Part shown: positions 33,929 through 42,665 of the stretch, one piece after another
How the letters are laid out: each line of letters starts with the position of its first letter
How positions within the stretch are numbered: position 1 is the stretch's first letter
From: Verrucomicrobiales bacterium
GTDB lineage: Bacteria; Verrucomicrobiota; Verrucomicrobiia; Verrucomicrobiales; V1-33
NCBI GenBank assembly: GCA_018003315.1
Contig: JAGNEJ010000022.1
Span: forward strand, 1-57,979
Reading direction: 5' to 3'
DNA: 57,979 nt
Made by a program: the position numbers and the translations under genes
The notes under the pieces: generated by a model
Told to the model about the DNA's origin: nothing
Databases searched by the model: none
The model's input: only the letters and a program-made list of their open reading frames with translations

Positions 33929-34597
33929 GCGCAGGCGGCCGCGCACTGTCATGATGAGCGCGCTGCCCGCGCCCAGCGCCAGCATGCTCAGGGATACCTG
34001 GGCAATGGCCTTTCCCAGGGACTCCTTGGCCATGCTGCTGCCGGCCAGGGCCACCGGGATGTTGCTGGGCAGATAGCCGAGAAAGGTGCCCAGCAAAAAC
34101 ATGCGGTGCCGCGTGGACAGCACCCCGAGCAGCACATTCGCAACGATTCCCGGCACCGGAAGCTGCCGCACCACGAAAATGCTTCCGATGCTGGGATTTT
34201 CCAGCAGGGGCCGCAGGCGTTGCGCGCCGCGCAGCCGCTGCCGCACCCATTCCCGCGGACCCCACAACCGGGTGATGAGAAACGCTCCGTAGGACCCAAG
34301 CACTCCGGAAAACTGTGCAAGCAGCAGCCCTTCCAAAAAACCAAACAGCACCCCGCCCAGCCCGCAAAGCACCAGCCGGGGTGCTCCCAGGGCGATGGCC
34401 ACGACGCTCCCGAAGAGAAACAGTGCGTGGGCTTTCCACCCGTAGTCGTCGATGCGCGACTTCAGATCCTGCGCCTGCACCAGCCACCGGTTCAGCGGGG
34501 TAAAGTGCAGCGCCAGCACGATGCCCGCCACCAGCAGTGCGCCGATGACCAGCCGTCGCGTTTCGGTGGTCGGATCGTTGGTGTTTTCAGGAGGCAT
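33911..34597 (-). CDS. VTT/DedA-type membrane protein (TVP38/TMEM64 family)
   Basis: 228 residues with about five hydrophobic segments. GAPRLVLCGLGGVLFGFLEGLLLAQFSGVLGS (GLGGVLFGFLEGLLL) and FVVRQLPVPGIVANVLLGVL followed by FLLGTFLGYLPSNIPVAL match the VTT domain order of TVP38/TMEM64 proteins, which have re-entrant helices with Gly/Pro and an Arg. Members are linked to lipid scrambling or undecaprenyl phosphate transport in other bacteria; the substrate here is unknown. It is convergent with the preceding membrane protein gene. Confidence 0.85.
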   Translation of the reverse strand: MPPENTNDPTTETRRLVIGALLVAGIVLALHFTPLNRWLVQAQDLKSRIDDYGWKAHALFLFGSVVAIALGAPRLVLCGLGGVLFGFLEGLLLAQFSGVLGSYGAFLITRLWGPREWVRQRLRGAQRLRPLLENPSIGSIFVVRQLPVPGIVANVLLGVLSTRHRMFLLGTFLGYLPSNIPVALAGSSMAKESLGKAIAQVSLSMLALGAGSALIMTVRGRLRSGGGR

Positions 34598-35068
34598 TCC
34601 GCACCATAGCGACGGTTACGGTGGTGACAAATGGGCCGGTCCGCTTTCCGATTGCCCGAACAGGGCCGGACAAGGTGTCCGAGCGGCGCTTGGCAAGGCG
34701 CTGCCTGCGGATGAGAGCGGGGCGGCAGTTTTGCAGTCGGTGCCGAAGCGCCCCGTGCGCGTCAGGGGCTGACGGCCGCCAGGCATCGGCAGTCGAAACC
34801 GCAGTCCTGACAAAAACACAGGTGCTGTGATGCGGGATGCTCAAGTTTCGGGCAGGGGCAAACGGAACGGCATGGGGCCTGGGTTCCAGGCTTTGTGATC
34901 CCGGAAAATGGCAGCGCGAACGGGCAGCCTGGTTTCAGACACACAAAAAGCCTGGTTTCGAATGCACGCGGACAAGGGCAAAGATGCCTCTTGCCTCCGG
35001 GGGGGCAGTTCTGATAGACGCTGCAGCATTCCGGAGTTCTGGAAATGTTATTTGCGCCTTCACTTCCC
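34598..35068. other. Intergenic region, mostly without recognised genes
   Basis: About 470 bases between divergent genes. It contains a possible small Cys-rich reading frame on the minus strand (34762-35070) and short repeats of GCCTGGTTTC (in 34927-34960). No clear promoter motif was identified for either flanking gene. Confidence 0.6.
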
Positions 35069-35070
35069 AT
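34762..35070 (-). CDS. Possible small Cys-rich protein
   Basis: A 102-residue frame starting with ATG next to the divergent start of the secreted GDPD gene. It has about 17 Cys, many in CPCP, CFCQDCGFDCRC and C-x4-C arrangements that could form metal sites. No family is recognised. No clear ribosome binding site was seen, and Cys-rich frames can arise by chance on the complement of Gly/Ala-rich DNA, so this is only a candidate. Confidence 0.3.
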   Translation of the reverse strand: MGSEGANNISRTPECCSVYQNCPPGGKRHLCPCPRAFETRLFVCLKPGCPFALPFSGITKPGTQAPCRSVCPCPKLEHPASQHLCFCQDCGFDCRCLAAVSP

Positions 35071-37735
35071 GAATCACTTCCTTGCACTTCCTTTCCTGCT
35101 GGCCTGTTCCATCTCCAGCGCCGCCACTGTCTGGAACTTTTCCAATACCGGCGATCCCCTGGCACCGGTTTCCGGGCCTGGGACGATGGCCTATCACGAT
35201 CCCGGTGCGACGAACTGGGCCGCCGGACAAGTGAGCTTCGCCAAAGCCAGTGTGCTGGGGCTTCCGGCGCTGCCGGGGGGCGATGCCGACGTCATGGTGT
35301 TTCCTGCCTGCACCCCGCAGCAGGGTTTTGTGGTCACGCACGGGGAAAATGCCAGCGGAGTGTATGGAGAGTCGCTGGGCCTGGTGTCCAGCTATACCCT
35401 GGTCATGGATGTCCTCTACCCGGCCTCCTCCAATGGCTGGCGGGCGCTTTGGCAGTCCAGTCTGGCCAACTCAGACGATGCCGATTTTTTCATCAACAAC
35501 GCGGTCCCGACTGGAGGACTGGGAACGCTGGGGAATTATCGCGGTGCGGTCACTGCCGGCGAATGGCACCGCATCGTGGTGACGATGCGTGCGGCCCCCG
35601 GCGAGGGACACTGCCAGCGCTACATTGACGGACAGTTTGTTGGCGGCGTCGGCACCACTGGAAACCCTCTGGAACAGCGGCATGCAATGGAAAGCCAGTT
35701 TCTGCTCTTCACGGATGACGACGACGAAACAGCGCCCGGCTACTGCGCCAGCGTGGCTTTTTTGAATTTTGCCATGCTGCCTGCGGAGGTGGCCGCGCTG
35801 GGCGGACCTCATGCTGGCGGCGCACTCACACCCGGAGCCGCACCGGCACCGCTTTCGCCGCCGATGGCGCGCCGGACCGGTGTCATCGCGCACCGCGGCG
35901 GGGCTTTCAACCGTGCGCCGGACAATACGCTGTCCGGCATTCGGGCGGCGATTGCCGATGGAGTGCAGGGCATCGAGGTGGACACCCGGGTTACCGCGGA
36001 TGGCGTGTGCATTGCCTTTCATGACAGCACGGTGGACCGCACCACGAATGGCACCGGTGCGGTGGAAGCCATGACCCTGGCGGAACTGAAGACGCTGGAT
36101 GCGGGCTCGTGGTACCACCCGTCCTTCACCGGGGAACAGGTGGCGGCCCTGTCGGAAGTGCTCACGGAAGCCAAGGGGAAATGCTTCATCTTCCTCGACA
36201 TCAAAACCGCCGGCCAGGCTCCAGCAATCCGCGCCGCGGTGGATGCGGCCGTCTTTCCTCAGCAGGACTTGTGGCTGTGGACCACGACTTCCGAGGATGT
36301 GGCAGCCATGCAAGCGGAGCTTCCGGATGCGGTCTATATGTGGGGCGCTCCGTCAGGATCCTGGAGCACGGATCCCAATTACTTTACGGACCTCAAAACC
36401 ATGGGCGTGGACGGCTTTTCCTTCGGTGCCGGCAACGGTTCGGTGGACAGTTACTTCTGCGCCCGGGCCAAGGAGGAGGGCATGCGGGTGGAAATTTTCA
36501 CCATCCTCGATCCGGATGCGATGCGGCAGGCCGCGCTCTCGGGCGTGGACTTTGTGGAGAACGACTATCCGTCTGTCATGAATGCGCTGCAGCCCGTGCA
36601 GACTGCGGCTGCCAGCAGCCCCTTTCCAGCCAACGGGGCCACGGAAGTGCCGACCGAAGTGGTGCTGCGTTGGGTGACTGGCCAGAATGCGGTGCAGCGC
36701 CGCGTTTATTTCGGCACCACTCCGCCGGGTGCCGATCTTGGCGTGCGCACCAGCGACCTGCTGGCGCGCACCGGCCTCGCGGCGGCGACAACCTATTATT
36801 GGCGGGTGGATGAAATGACCGCGGGAGGCGTGACCACGCAGGGACCGGTATGGAGCTTTACCACGGTGGCCGCGGCGGCGACCCCGCTCGCCGGGCTGTG
36901 GCTTTTTGACAGGCCGGACGATCCCGGCCATGCGACGATCGGCAGCGACCTTCAGATCGAAGGCACCACGCCCCAGGCATTTTCCGCCGTGAGTGACGAT
37001 GCCGGATTCACCGTCAGCGGGGCGATCCTCACCAGCGAGGGGGTGGCCAGTCGGCTGCGCAGCGTGCATGGCATCGGTGCCAATGGAGGCGGGACATACA
37101 CAAACCGTTACAGCATCGTGGCCGATGTCTATTCACCGCCTGCCAGCCGCACATTTTACCGTTCCTTTCTGCAGACGGACCCCAACAACGGAAATGACGG
37201 CGACTACTTCCTGCGCGATTCGGACAGCCGCATCGGAACCGCGGCCCTTGGGTACGGACCGGCGGTGGACGACACGCGCTGGACGCGCATCGTCTTCAGC
37301 GTGGACCTGCAGGCAGCCGCGGCTTCGTCGGTCATCCGCACCCACTTGAATGGCGGCGCACCATTCATGCACACCGGCCTGGCGCGGGACGGACGTTATT
37401 CGCTCGACACCTCCGTATTCTTTTTCACGGACAACGACGGGGAAAATCCGCCCATTTACGTCGGAATGCTCGCGTTGTTTGCCGGTCCATTGAGTCTTGC
37501 CCAAGTGGAGCAGCTGGGGGCGGTGCGCTCCGAGGGGCTTTATGCACGCCCCAGCCTGCAGCTCAGCGCCGCCGGGGCCATGGTGGACTTTGCCTGGCCT
37601 GCCACGCCTGGCTACCTGCTGCAAAAAAGTGCGGATCTTTTGAATTGGACAAATCTCGAGGAAACCATCAATCTCGGCGCATGGTCCCTGCCGCGGGATC
37701 AGCCGCATCAATTTTTCCGTCTTGCACCCCGCTGA
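35069..37735 (+). CDS. Secreted glycerophosphodiester phosphodiesterase with LamG-like domains
   Basis: 888 residues. Signal peptide (1-19, SSAATVW), a first LamG-like domain (about 20-250), then a GDPD barrel (about 268-525) starting with VIAHRGGAFNRAPDNTL and GIEVDTRVTADGVCIAFHDSTVDRTTNG split over two blocks: H-R and E-x-D early, HD later, then FLDIK and FVENDYPS at the end. The catalytic His pair and acidic residues are present. An FN3-like domain (about 530-605) and a second LamG-like domain (about 610-815) follow; the end (LLQKSADLLNWTNLEE...FFRL) is a common verrucomicrobial C-terminus. It should hydrolyse glycerophosphodiesters outside the cytoplasm. The second LamG-like module is homologous to the next gene. 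Confidence 0.88.
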   Translation: MNHFLALPFLLACSISSAATVWNFSNTGDPLAPVSGPGTMAYHDPGATNWAAGQVSFAKASVLGLPALPGGDADVMVFPACTPQQGFVVTHGENASGVYGESLGLVSSYTLVMDVLYPASSNGWRALWQSSLANSDDADFFINNAVPTGGLGTLGNYRGAVTAGEWHRIVVTMRAAPGEGHCQRYIDGQFVGGVGTTGNPLEQRHAMESQFLLFTDDDDETAPGYCASVAFLNFAMLPAEVAALGGPHAGGALTPGAAPAPLSPPMARRTGVIAHRGGAFNRAPDNTLSGIRAAIADGVQGIEVDTRVTADGVCIAFHDSTVDRTTNGTGAVEAMTLAELKTLDAGSWYHPSFTGEQVAALSEVLTEAKGKCFIFLDIKTAGQAPAIRAAVDAAVFPQQDLWLWTTTSEDVAAMQAELPDAVYMWGAPSGSWSTDPNYFTDLKTMGVDGFSFGAGNGSVDSYFCARAKEEGMRVEIFTILDPDAMRQAALSGVDFVENDYPSVMNALQPVQTAAASSPFPANGATEVPTEVVLRWVTGQNAVQRRVYFGTTPPGADLGVRTSDLLARTGLAAATTYYWRVDEMTAGGVTTQGPVWSFTTVAAAATPLAGLWLFDRPDDPGHATIGSDLQIEGTTPQAFSAVSDDAGFTVSGAILTSEGVASRLRSVHGIGANGGGTYTNRYSIVADVYSPPASRTFYRSFLQTDPNNGNDGDYFLRDSDSRIGTAALGYGPAVDDTRWTRIVFSVDLQAAAASSVIRTHLNGGAPFMHTGLARDGRYSLDTSVFFFTDNDGENPPIYVGMLALFAGPLSLAQVEQLGAVRSEGLYARPSLQLSAAGAMVDFAWPATPGYLLQKSADLLNWTNLEETINLGAWSLPRDQPHQFFRLAPR

Positions 37736-37778
37736 TTCCATTTTCCCAACCGCAACCCAACCAGTCAATCCATCTGCC

Positions 37779-38558
37779 ATGAAGCACACTCTGTTTCTCC
37801 TGCTCTTCGCCACCGCACCCGTTGGGGCCGCCACCCTTGCCGGACTGTGGGAATTCAACAATTCAGGGAATCTGGCCCAGGCCACGGTTGGCACCGACCT
37901 GAGCTTCGCTGGTTCCGCTCCCGGCAGTTGGAGCGCCACCCTGGCCGATGACGCCAGCAATGCGCTCACCGGAGTCATCACCACCCCGGCGGGTGCTCAG
38001 GCCAACATCATCTCCGCCACCCACGGCATCGCTCCGAACGGCGGCGGGGCCTACGTGAATCAATACTCGATCCTCGTGGACATCCACAGTCCCGCCAGCT
38101 CACGAAACACTTGGCGAGCCATCTACCAGACGAACACAACCAACAGCAACGACGGCGACTACTGGATTCGGGACGCCGACGACGTTTTGGGTGTCGGCGC
38201 TCTGGGTTACACCCCAACTGCCATCGATGAAACGGTCTGGAGCCGACTCGTGGTGACGTTTGATCTGGGAGCCAATGATGTGCGTACTTATCTGAACGGC
38301 TCACTGGTTTATGCGCACGGCGTCGGGGGACTCGACGGACGCTTCTCCCTGGACCCGCAGGTGCTGTTCTTCGCTGACGAGAATGGCGAGAATGCCCCGA
38401 TGAATGTCGGTGCCATCGCCATTTGGGACGGGGTCCTCACCGCCGGAGATGTCAGCGCCCTCGGTGCCGCCGGAGCCGCCATTCCCGAGCCGGGAACTGC
38501 CAGCCTGCTCGTCGGCGTATCCGTCCTGCTGCTCGGTGCCCGCCGCCGCAGACACTGA
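37779..38558 (+). CDS. Secreted PEP-CTERM protein with LamG-like domain
   Basis: 259 residues: signal peptide (1-18, GAATLAG), one beta-sandwich module, and a PEP-CTERM tail (IPEPGTASLL, hydrophobic helix, RRRRH). The module aligns by eye with residues about 610-815 of the upstream GDPD protein: LAGLW-F at the start, HGI-PNGGG-Y-N-YSI--D-HSP, NDGDY--RD-D, and a final ENAPMNVGAIAIW/ENPPIYVGMLALF block. The two genes are 43 bp apart and probably co-transcribed, the module having been duplicated. The PEP-CTERM tail predicts exosortase processing and surface or matrix location. Function unknown. Confidence 0.87.
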   Translation: MKHTLFLLLFATAPVGAATLAGLWEFNNSGNLAQATVGTDLSFAGSAPGSWSATLADDASNALTGVITTPAGAQANIISATHGIAPNGGGAYVNQYSILVDIHSPASSRNTWRAIYQTNTTNSNDGDYWIRDADDVLGVGALGYTPTAIDETVWSRLVVTFDLGANDVRTYLNGSLVYAHGVGGLDGRFSLDPQVLFFADENGENAPMNVGAIAIWDGVLTAGDVSALGAAGAAIPEPGTASLLVGVSVLLLGARRRRH

Positions 38559-38591
38559 GGCGGCCAGGCGGCATCCCAGTCCGCTCCCCCG

Positions 38592-38628
38592 CCTTGCCTA
38601 GCAAGGGCCTTTGGTGGCTCCCAAAGGC
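38592..38628 (+). terminator. Two adjacent hairpins after the PEP-CTERM gene
   Basis: CCTTGC-CTA-GCAAGG (38592-38606) is followed at once by GCCTTTGG-6 bases-CCAAAGGC (38607-38628). Both stems are perfect. No T run follows, so termination is uncertain; an RNA structure affecting the downstream operon is an alternative. Confidence 0.4.
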
Positions 38629-38832
38629 ATGCCGCGCCTTGATGCCACATCGCTTTGTGCGGCACTGCCCGAAACCTGGATTCAGGGTAATCCCCCATTC
38701 CAGCTTCCTCGTCGGATGCACCGCATGACTTGGTTCGCCGATGGTCTGCATCGTCATTTGCCCGCCTCGGTCGCTGCAATTTCGAAATTTGCGCCTTTCG
38801 CAATCATGCGGGTGCGTTCAGACTGACCGCTG

Positions 38833-41331
38833 ATGCTGCCGACCTCTGCTGCGCTGGACAAACTGGTGCTGCCCTCCCTGCCGGTGCCGTCCCGGAGCGG
38901 GAGCGCCGTGGAGTTCACCGTGCAGGGGGCAGAGCTTCCGCCGACACCCAGTGCGGCGCTCACCGCTGCCTGTCACCTCATTCCCTGCATGGCTGCCCGC
39001 CGGACGCTGCAGCTGCCGGAACCGCTGGACGCACGCCTGGCGCTCGGATTGCCCAAGTTGATCCAGCTGCTGGCGGAATGGAATCCCACCCTGCATTCCA
39101 TTTCGGTCAAAACCGCATCGGACAAGCCCTGCGTCCCTCCGTCCAAAGGGACCCGCGGGGTTGCCGCCTGCTTTACCGGGGGAGTGGATTCCTTCTACAC
39201 GTTGGTGACGCGACGCGGGGAAATCGACACCCTGATTTATGTCCTCGGTTATGACCTTCAGCAAAAACAGGAGACGCTGTGGCAGCAGGTGCGGACCATG
39301 ATTGAGGCGGTGGCGGCCCACTATCAAAAGCGCCTGATTGTCGTGCGGACGAATCTGAGGCGGTTTCTGGATCCGCTGCTGCCGTGGGGCATGACCCACG
39401 GAACCGGTCTGGCAGCCGTGGGGCATTTGCTGTCCAATGAAATCCAGCGTCTGATCATCCCCACCGGATTCGCCGCAAATCAACAGCAGCCGTGGGGGTC
39501 GCATCCGGAACTGGATCCACTCTGGAGCAGCCAGGCATTGGAAATCGAGCATGATTCCATCGAACCGACCCGGCTGGAAAAGTTGCGCCGGCTGGCAGAG
39601 GAAGAATTTCCGCTCCGGCACCTGCGGGTTTGCTGGAAAAATCCAGACCAAACCTACAACTGTGGCAAGTGCGCCAAATGTTTCCGCACCGTGGCCGGAC
39701 TGGCGGCGCTCGGGGCGCTTGGGCGGACGCAGGTTTTCCCTCCACGGCCCGATCTCGCTGCGGCGGCCCGGTTGGATTTGGGGGAAGAACTCGACGCTCT
39801 GTACCTCGCAGAAGTGCGGGCGGAACTCGACCGCACTGGACGAGAGCCGGACCTGAACGCTTTCCTGCACAGGCTTCCGGGAGCCGACCGTTCGCTGTCG
39901 GTGCCATTTGCCCGCCTGCGTCATCAGAACAGACGGCAAAAGGAACCTTTGGTGGTCAGGGCAGCACGTCTCTCGGTGGCCAGCGGGCAGACCGAGTTGC
40001 GCGCGGAAATCCAGTGGGGCGACCTGCGCACCGTCCTGGAAGTGGCTTTTGATCTGGGCGGCGAGGCACCGGGTTTGGCGGGCGATGCGCTTTTGCTGTG
40101 GATGGTGCTGCCCGCCATGCGCAGCGGCGTGCCGTTGGTGCTGGAGGATCCGGTATCCGCGGATCTGCTGGAGGGAATCAGCCATGCTCAGGGTTTCTGG
40201 TCGTCCCATCGCGCCTTTGCCGGCCATTCCCGCATCGCCATCCACGCACCTGAAATGCCCCGCTCACGAAAACCCGAAACGGAGCGGCCCTGGGCAGTCG
40301 CGTTCTCCGGCGGAGTGGATGCCATGTTCACTGCCCGGTCAGAACGGCAGCGCATCGGATTCCTGGTGTGGATCGACGGCATGGACAGCGAGGCCGTCGA
40401 TCCATCCGGGAGACACCGCACCCACCGCTGGATGCAGGAAGGTGCCGCGGCGCTGGAATTGCCGCTGGTCACGGTGCGCACCAACCTGCGCCGCGTGCTC
40501 TGCAGGGATTTGGGAGCCTCACAGGAATTGATGCGCCTCATGGCCCCCTGCGGACTGGCCCATCTTCTGCAGGCACATGTCGGGGGCATGTTTCTGGCGG
40601 CGGAATGCAGCCATGCGGACATGGTGTCCAGAAATTCCCTGCCATTTCCCCATCCGCTGCTTGACAGCTGGCTGTGCACACCACGCACCGCCATCCGAAC
40701 CCATGGAATGACGCAGGACCGCTGGCAAAAGCTGGCGGCACTGTGCGCCACGCCGGATTTGCTGGACCGGCTGGTGGTATGCCCGCAGCCGGACTTGGCC
40801 GGAGCGCGCAACTGCGGACGGTGTGAACATTGTCAGGAAACCCTGCTGGCCATCCGCGCGGCGGGAGGCCCGCACCCTGCGGCAGCCTTTGATGGTCCGC
40901 TGGATTTGCAGTGGTTCACTGGCTCCTCCGACGCACCGCCCCTGGTTGCTGACCGGCTCCGATCCTATCAAACCATGGAACGGCACCTGCAAACTGACAT
41001 TCCCAATCCGGAACTGCTCGCCCTGCTGAGTCCACTCCTCCGCCGTGCGGAAGAAAGAGAGGCCGCCAGTCAGGCGAAAGCCACGCTCGACAAGCTGCGG
41101 AGGGATCCGCACTGGCCGGTCCTGCTTGCGGAGCACGGAGCGGTCCTGGCGGAGGCACTGTTCGCAGACAAGCCGTCGGCGCGTCTGCAGGCGCTGCTTG
41201 AGGATCCGCCTTCCGCCGGCCTTGGGGAATGTCTGCTGCCTGCTGTGCGTAAGGATGCCGGACGCGGCCGGATGCTGCGCCGGATTTTTTGCAAACTCCT
41301 GCGGGGGGATTTTGGAGGAACCACCACATGA
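38833..41331 (+). CDS. Tandem two-module PP-loop (ExsB/QueC-like) protein
   Basis: 832 residues made of two homologous modules, each a mixed alpha/beta N-terminal part followed by a PP-loop ATPase domain. Module 1 has CFTGGVDSFYTL (TGGVDS 115-120), TNLRRFLDPLLPWG, and a metal site C267-x9-C277-GK-C280-AK-C283. Module 2 has AFSGGVDAMFT (SGGVDA 492-497), TNLRRVLCRDLG, and C650-x10-C661-GR-C664-EH-C667. PP-loop enzymes adenylate a carboxyl or carbonyl group; QueC uses the same zinc-Cys layout. A similar NCGKCxKC tail occurs in uncharacterised proteins of polysaccharide gene clusters. The substrate is unknown. The stop overlaps the next start as ATGA. Start choice is not supported by a clear ribosome binding site. 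Confidence 0.78.
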   Translation: MLPTSAALDKLVLPSLPVPSRSGSAVEFTVQGAELPPTPSAALTAACHLIPCMAARRTLQLPEPLDARLALGLPKLIQLLAEWNPTLHSISVKTASDKPCVPPSKGTRGVAACFTGGVDSFYTLVTRRGEIDTLIYVLGYDLQQKQETLWQQVRTMIEAVAAHYQKRLIVVRTNLRRFLDPLLPWGMTHGTGLAAVGHLLSNEIQRLIIPTGFAANQQQPWGSHPELDPLWSSQALEIEHDSIEPTRLEKLRRLAEEEFPLRHLRVCWKNPDQTYNCGKCAKCFRTVAGLAALGALGRTQVFPPRPDLAAAARLDLGEELDALYLAEVRAELDRTGREPDLNAFLHRLPGADRSLSVPFARLRHQNRRQKEPLVVRAARLSVASGQTELRAEIQWGDLRTVLEVAFDLGGEAPGLAGDALLLWMVLPAMRSGVPLVLEDPVSADLLEGISHAQGFWSSHRAFAGHSRIAIHAPEMPRSRKPETERPWAVAFSGGVDAMFTARSERQRIGFLVWIDGMDSEAVDPSGRHRTHRWMQEGAAALELPLVTVRTNLRRVLCRDLGASQELMRLMAPCGLAHLLQAHVGGMFLAAECSHADMVSRNSLPFPHPLLDSWLCTPRTAIRTHGMTQDRWQKLAALCATPDLLDRLVVCPQPDLAGARNCGRCEHCQETLLAIRAAGGPHPAAAFDGPLDLQWFTGSSDAPPLVADRLRSYQTMERHLQTDIPNPELLALLSPLLRRAEEREAASQAKATLDKLRRDPHWPVLLAEHGAVLAEALFADKPSARLQALLEDPPSAGLGECLLPAVRKDAGRGRMLRRIFCKLLRGDFGGTTT

Positions 41332-42665
41332 GCCTCCCAGCATGGCAATCCGCTCCGGATGGTGTCCGGATTTTCATTCCAGATCCGGTTTTGGAGGAAT
41401 CGCACCGGGGGGCGGAGTATTCCTTTTCCGTGTGGTTGGAACGCCGTCAGACGGGGCCGCTGCTGCTCGGAAATGTCACCTTCTCGTTGAATGTGGCCGT
41501 CGGACGAGTCGCAGATGCCGGTTCTGCCGCTCTCCTGGTGGCACTGCTGCCGGCGATGCGCATGGGCCTACCGCTGCGGATCGAGGCGCCCGTCTCCCCA
41601 TTGCTGCTGCAGCATGCCCGCGAGGTTCAGGAAATTTTTTCCACCTGGCTGGATGCGCTGACGGTGGTGCCCGTCCAGGCTCCGTGCGCTCAGCCTGCCG
41701 CACCTTCCGCGGACGATGGGCGCGGCACGGCCTGCCTGTTTGCGCCGGACGTCGATGGATTTCATACGCTGCAGCGGCAGGGCGACGGCATCACAGATCT
41801 GCTCTGCATTCGCGCACTGGATGCCAGTGGTGACCAGAACGCCCCGCGAACGGCATTGGTAAAGGTTGCTGCCCGGCATGGCAGGCCGCTGATGGTTGTT
41901 CACACGAACGCACGGAGCTTCACCGATTCCTTTCTCCGGTGGGACCACTGCTGCGGCTTCGTTGCGGGGGCGGCGGCGCACCTGCTTGCCAACCACCTGG
42001 CCCGGGTCTTTGTGGCATCGAGTGCGCCGTATGACGGATTCGTCCCGTTCGGAACAAACGCGCTCACCGATCCGCTGCTCTCCAGCGAGCGCTTGACGAT
42101 GGTGCATGACGGAGCGGAATTTTCCCGTCTGCAAAAATTGGAACAGCTCGCGCAGGATCCGTTCGTCCTGCAAAACCTCCGCGTCTGTCGGGAAAACGAG
42201 GGAACCGCGCAGAACTGCGGTCGCTGCGCCCTGTGCCTGCACGCCATGACGGCACTTTCCCTGCAGGGCGTGCTGGATGCCAGTCCGGTATTTCCTCAGC
42301 AGATTGACCTGAACGCCATCCGCAAACTGCGGCTTGAAGAGCAGTCTCTGCTGGATGCGCACGAACTCCAGGATCATGCGCGGCAGCTGGGAATGGAGGA
42401 CTCGCCGCTCATGCAGGCCTGGGAGGAGTGTCTCGTCCGCGGCATGGCCGAATCCCTGACAAATCCAGCGGCGGAATTTGTGAAGTCCCTCCCCAGACGC
42501 GATCGCGAGCTGCTGCTGGAGGACTTGCGCCGCCATGCTCCCGACGCGCTTTGTCGCGCAGCGGCAAACCATGCCGGGCGCTCCCGCCAGGCGGTGTTCG
42601 ACTTCCTCTGGAAACGGCACCGCCCGGCAGTGCTGCGTTCCCTTTTCAAGCGCGATCGGCCATGA
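41328..42665 (+). CDS. PP-loop protein homologue with degenerate nucleotide loop
   Basis: 445 residues, a third copy of the module in the preceding gene. Residues 62-112 (ALLVALLPAMRMGLPLRIEAPVSPLLL) match residues 419-465 of the upstream protein. The Cys site is complete (C287, NCGRC C297/C300, C303), and VHTNARSFTDSFLRW replaces VRTNLRR. The ATP loop, however, reads CLFAPDVDGFHTL (139-144 APDVDG in place of SGGVDS), so pyrophosphate binding is probably lost. It is likely a non-catalytic partner that forms a complex with the active protein. GGAGG precedes the ATG by 9 bases, and the start overlaps the previous stop (ATGA). Confidence 0.75.
   Translation: MSLPAWQSAPDGVRIFIPDPVLEESHRGAEYSFSVWLERRQTGPLLLGNVTFSLNVAVGRVADAGSAALLVALLPAMRMGLPLRIEAPVSPLLLQHAREVQEIFSTWLDALTVVPVQAPCAQPAAPSADDGRGTACLFAPDVDGFHTLQRQGDGITDLLCIRALDASGDQNAPRTALVKVAARHGRPLMVVHTNARSFTDSFLRWDHCCGFVAGAAAHLLANHLARVFVASSAPYDGFVPFGTNALTDPLLSSERLTMVHDGAEFSRLQKLEQLAQDPFVLQNLRVCRENEGTAQNCGRCALCLHAMTALSLQGVLDASPVFPQQIDLNAIRKLRLEEQSLLDAHELQDHARQLGMEDSPLMQAWEECLVRGMAESLTNPAAEFVKSLPRRDRELLLEDLRRHAPDALCRAAANHAGRSRQAVFDFLWKRHRPAVLRSLFKRDRP

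Noticed and set aside
34762-34830. Confident annotation of the Cys-rich minus-strand frame as a gene
   Set aside because: No ribosome binding site or recognised family; kept only as a low-confidence candidate.
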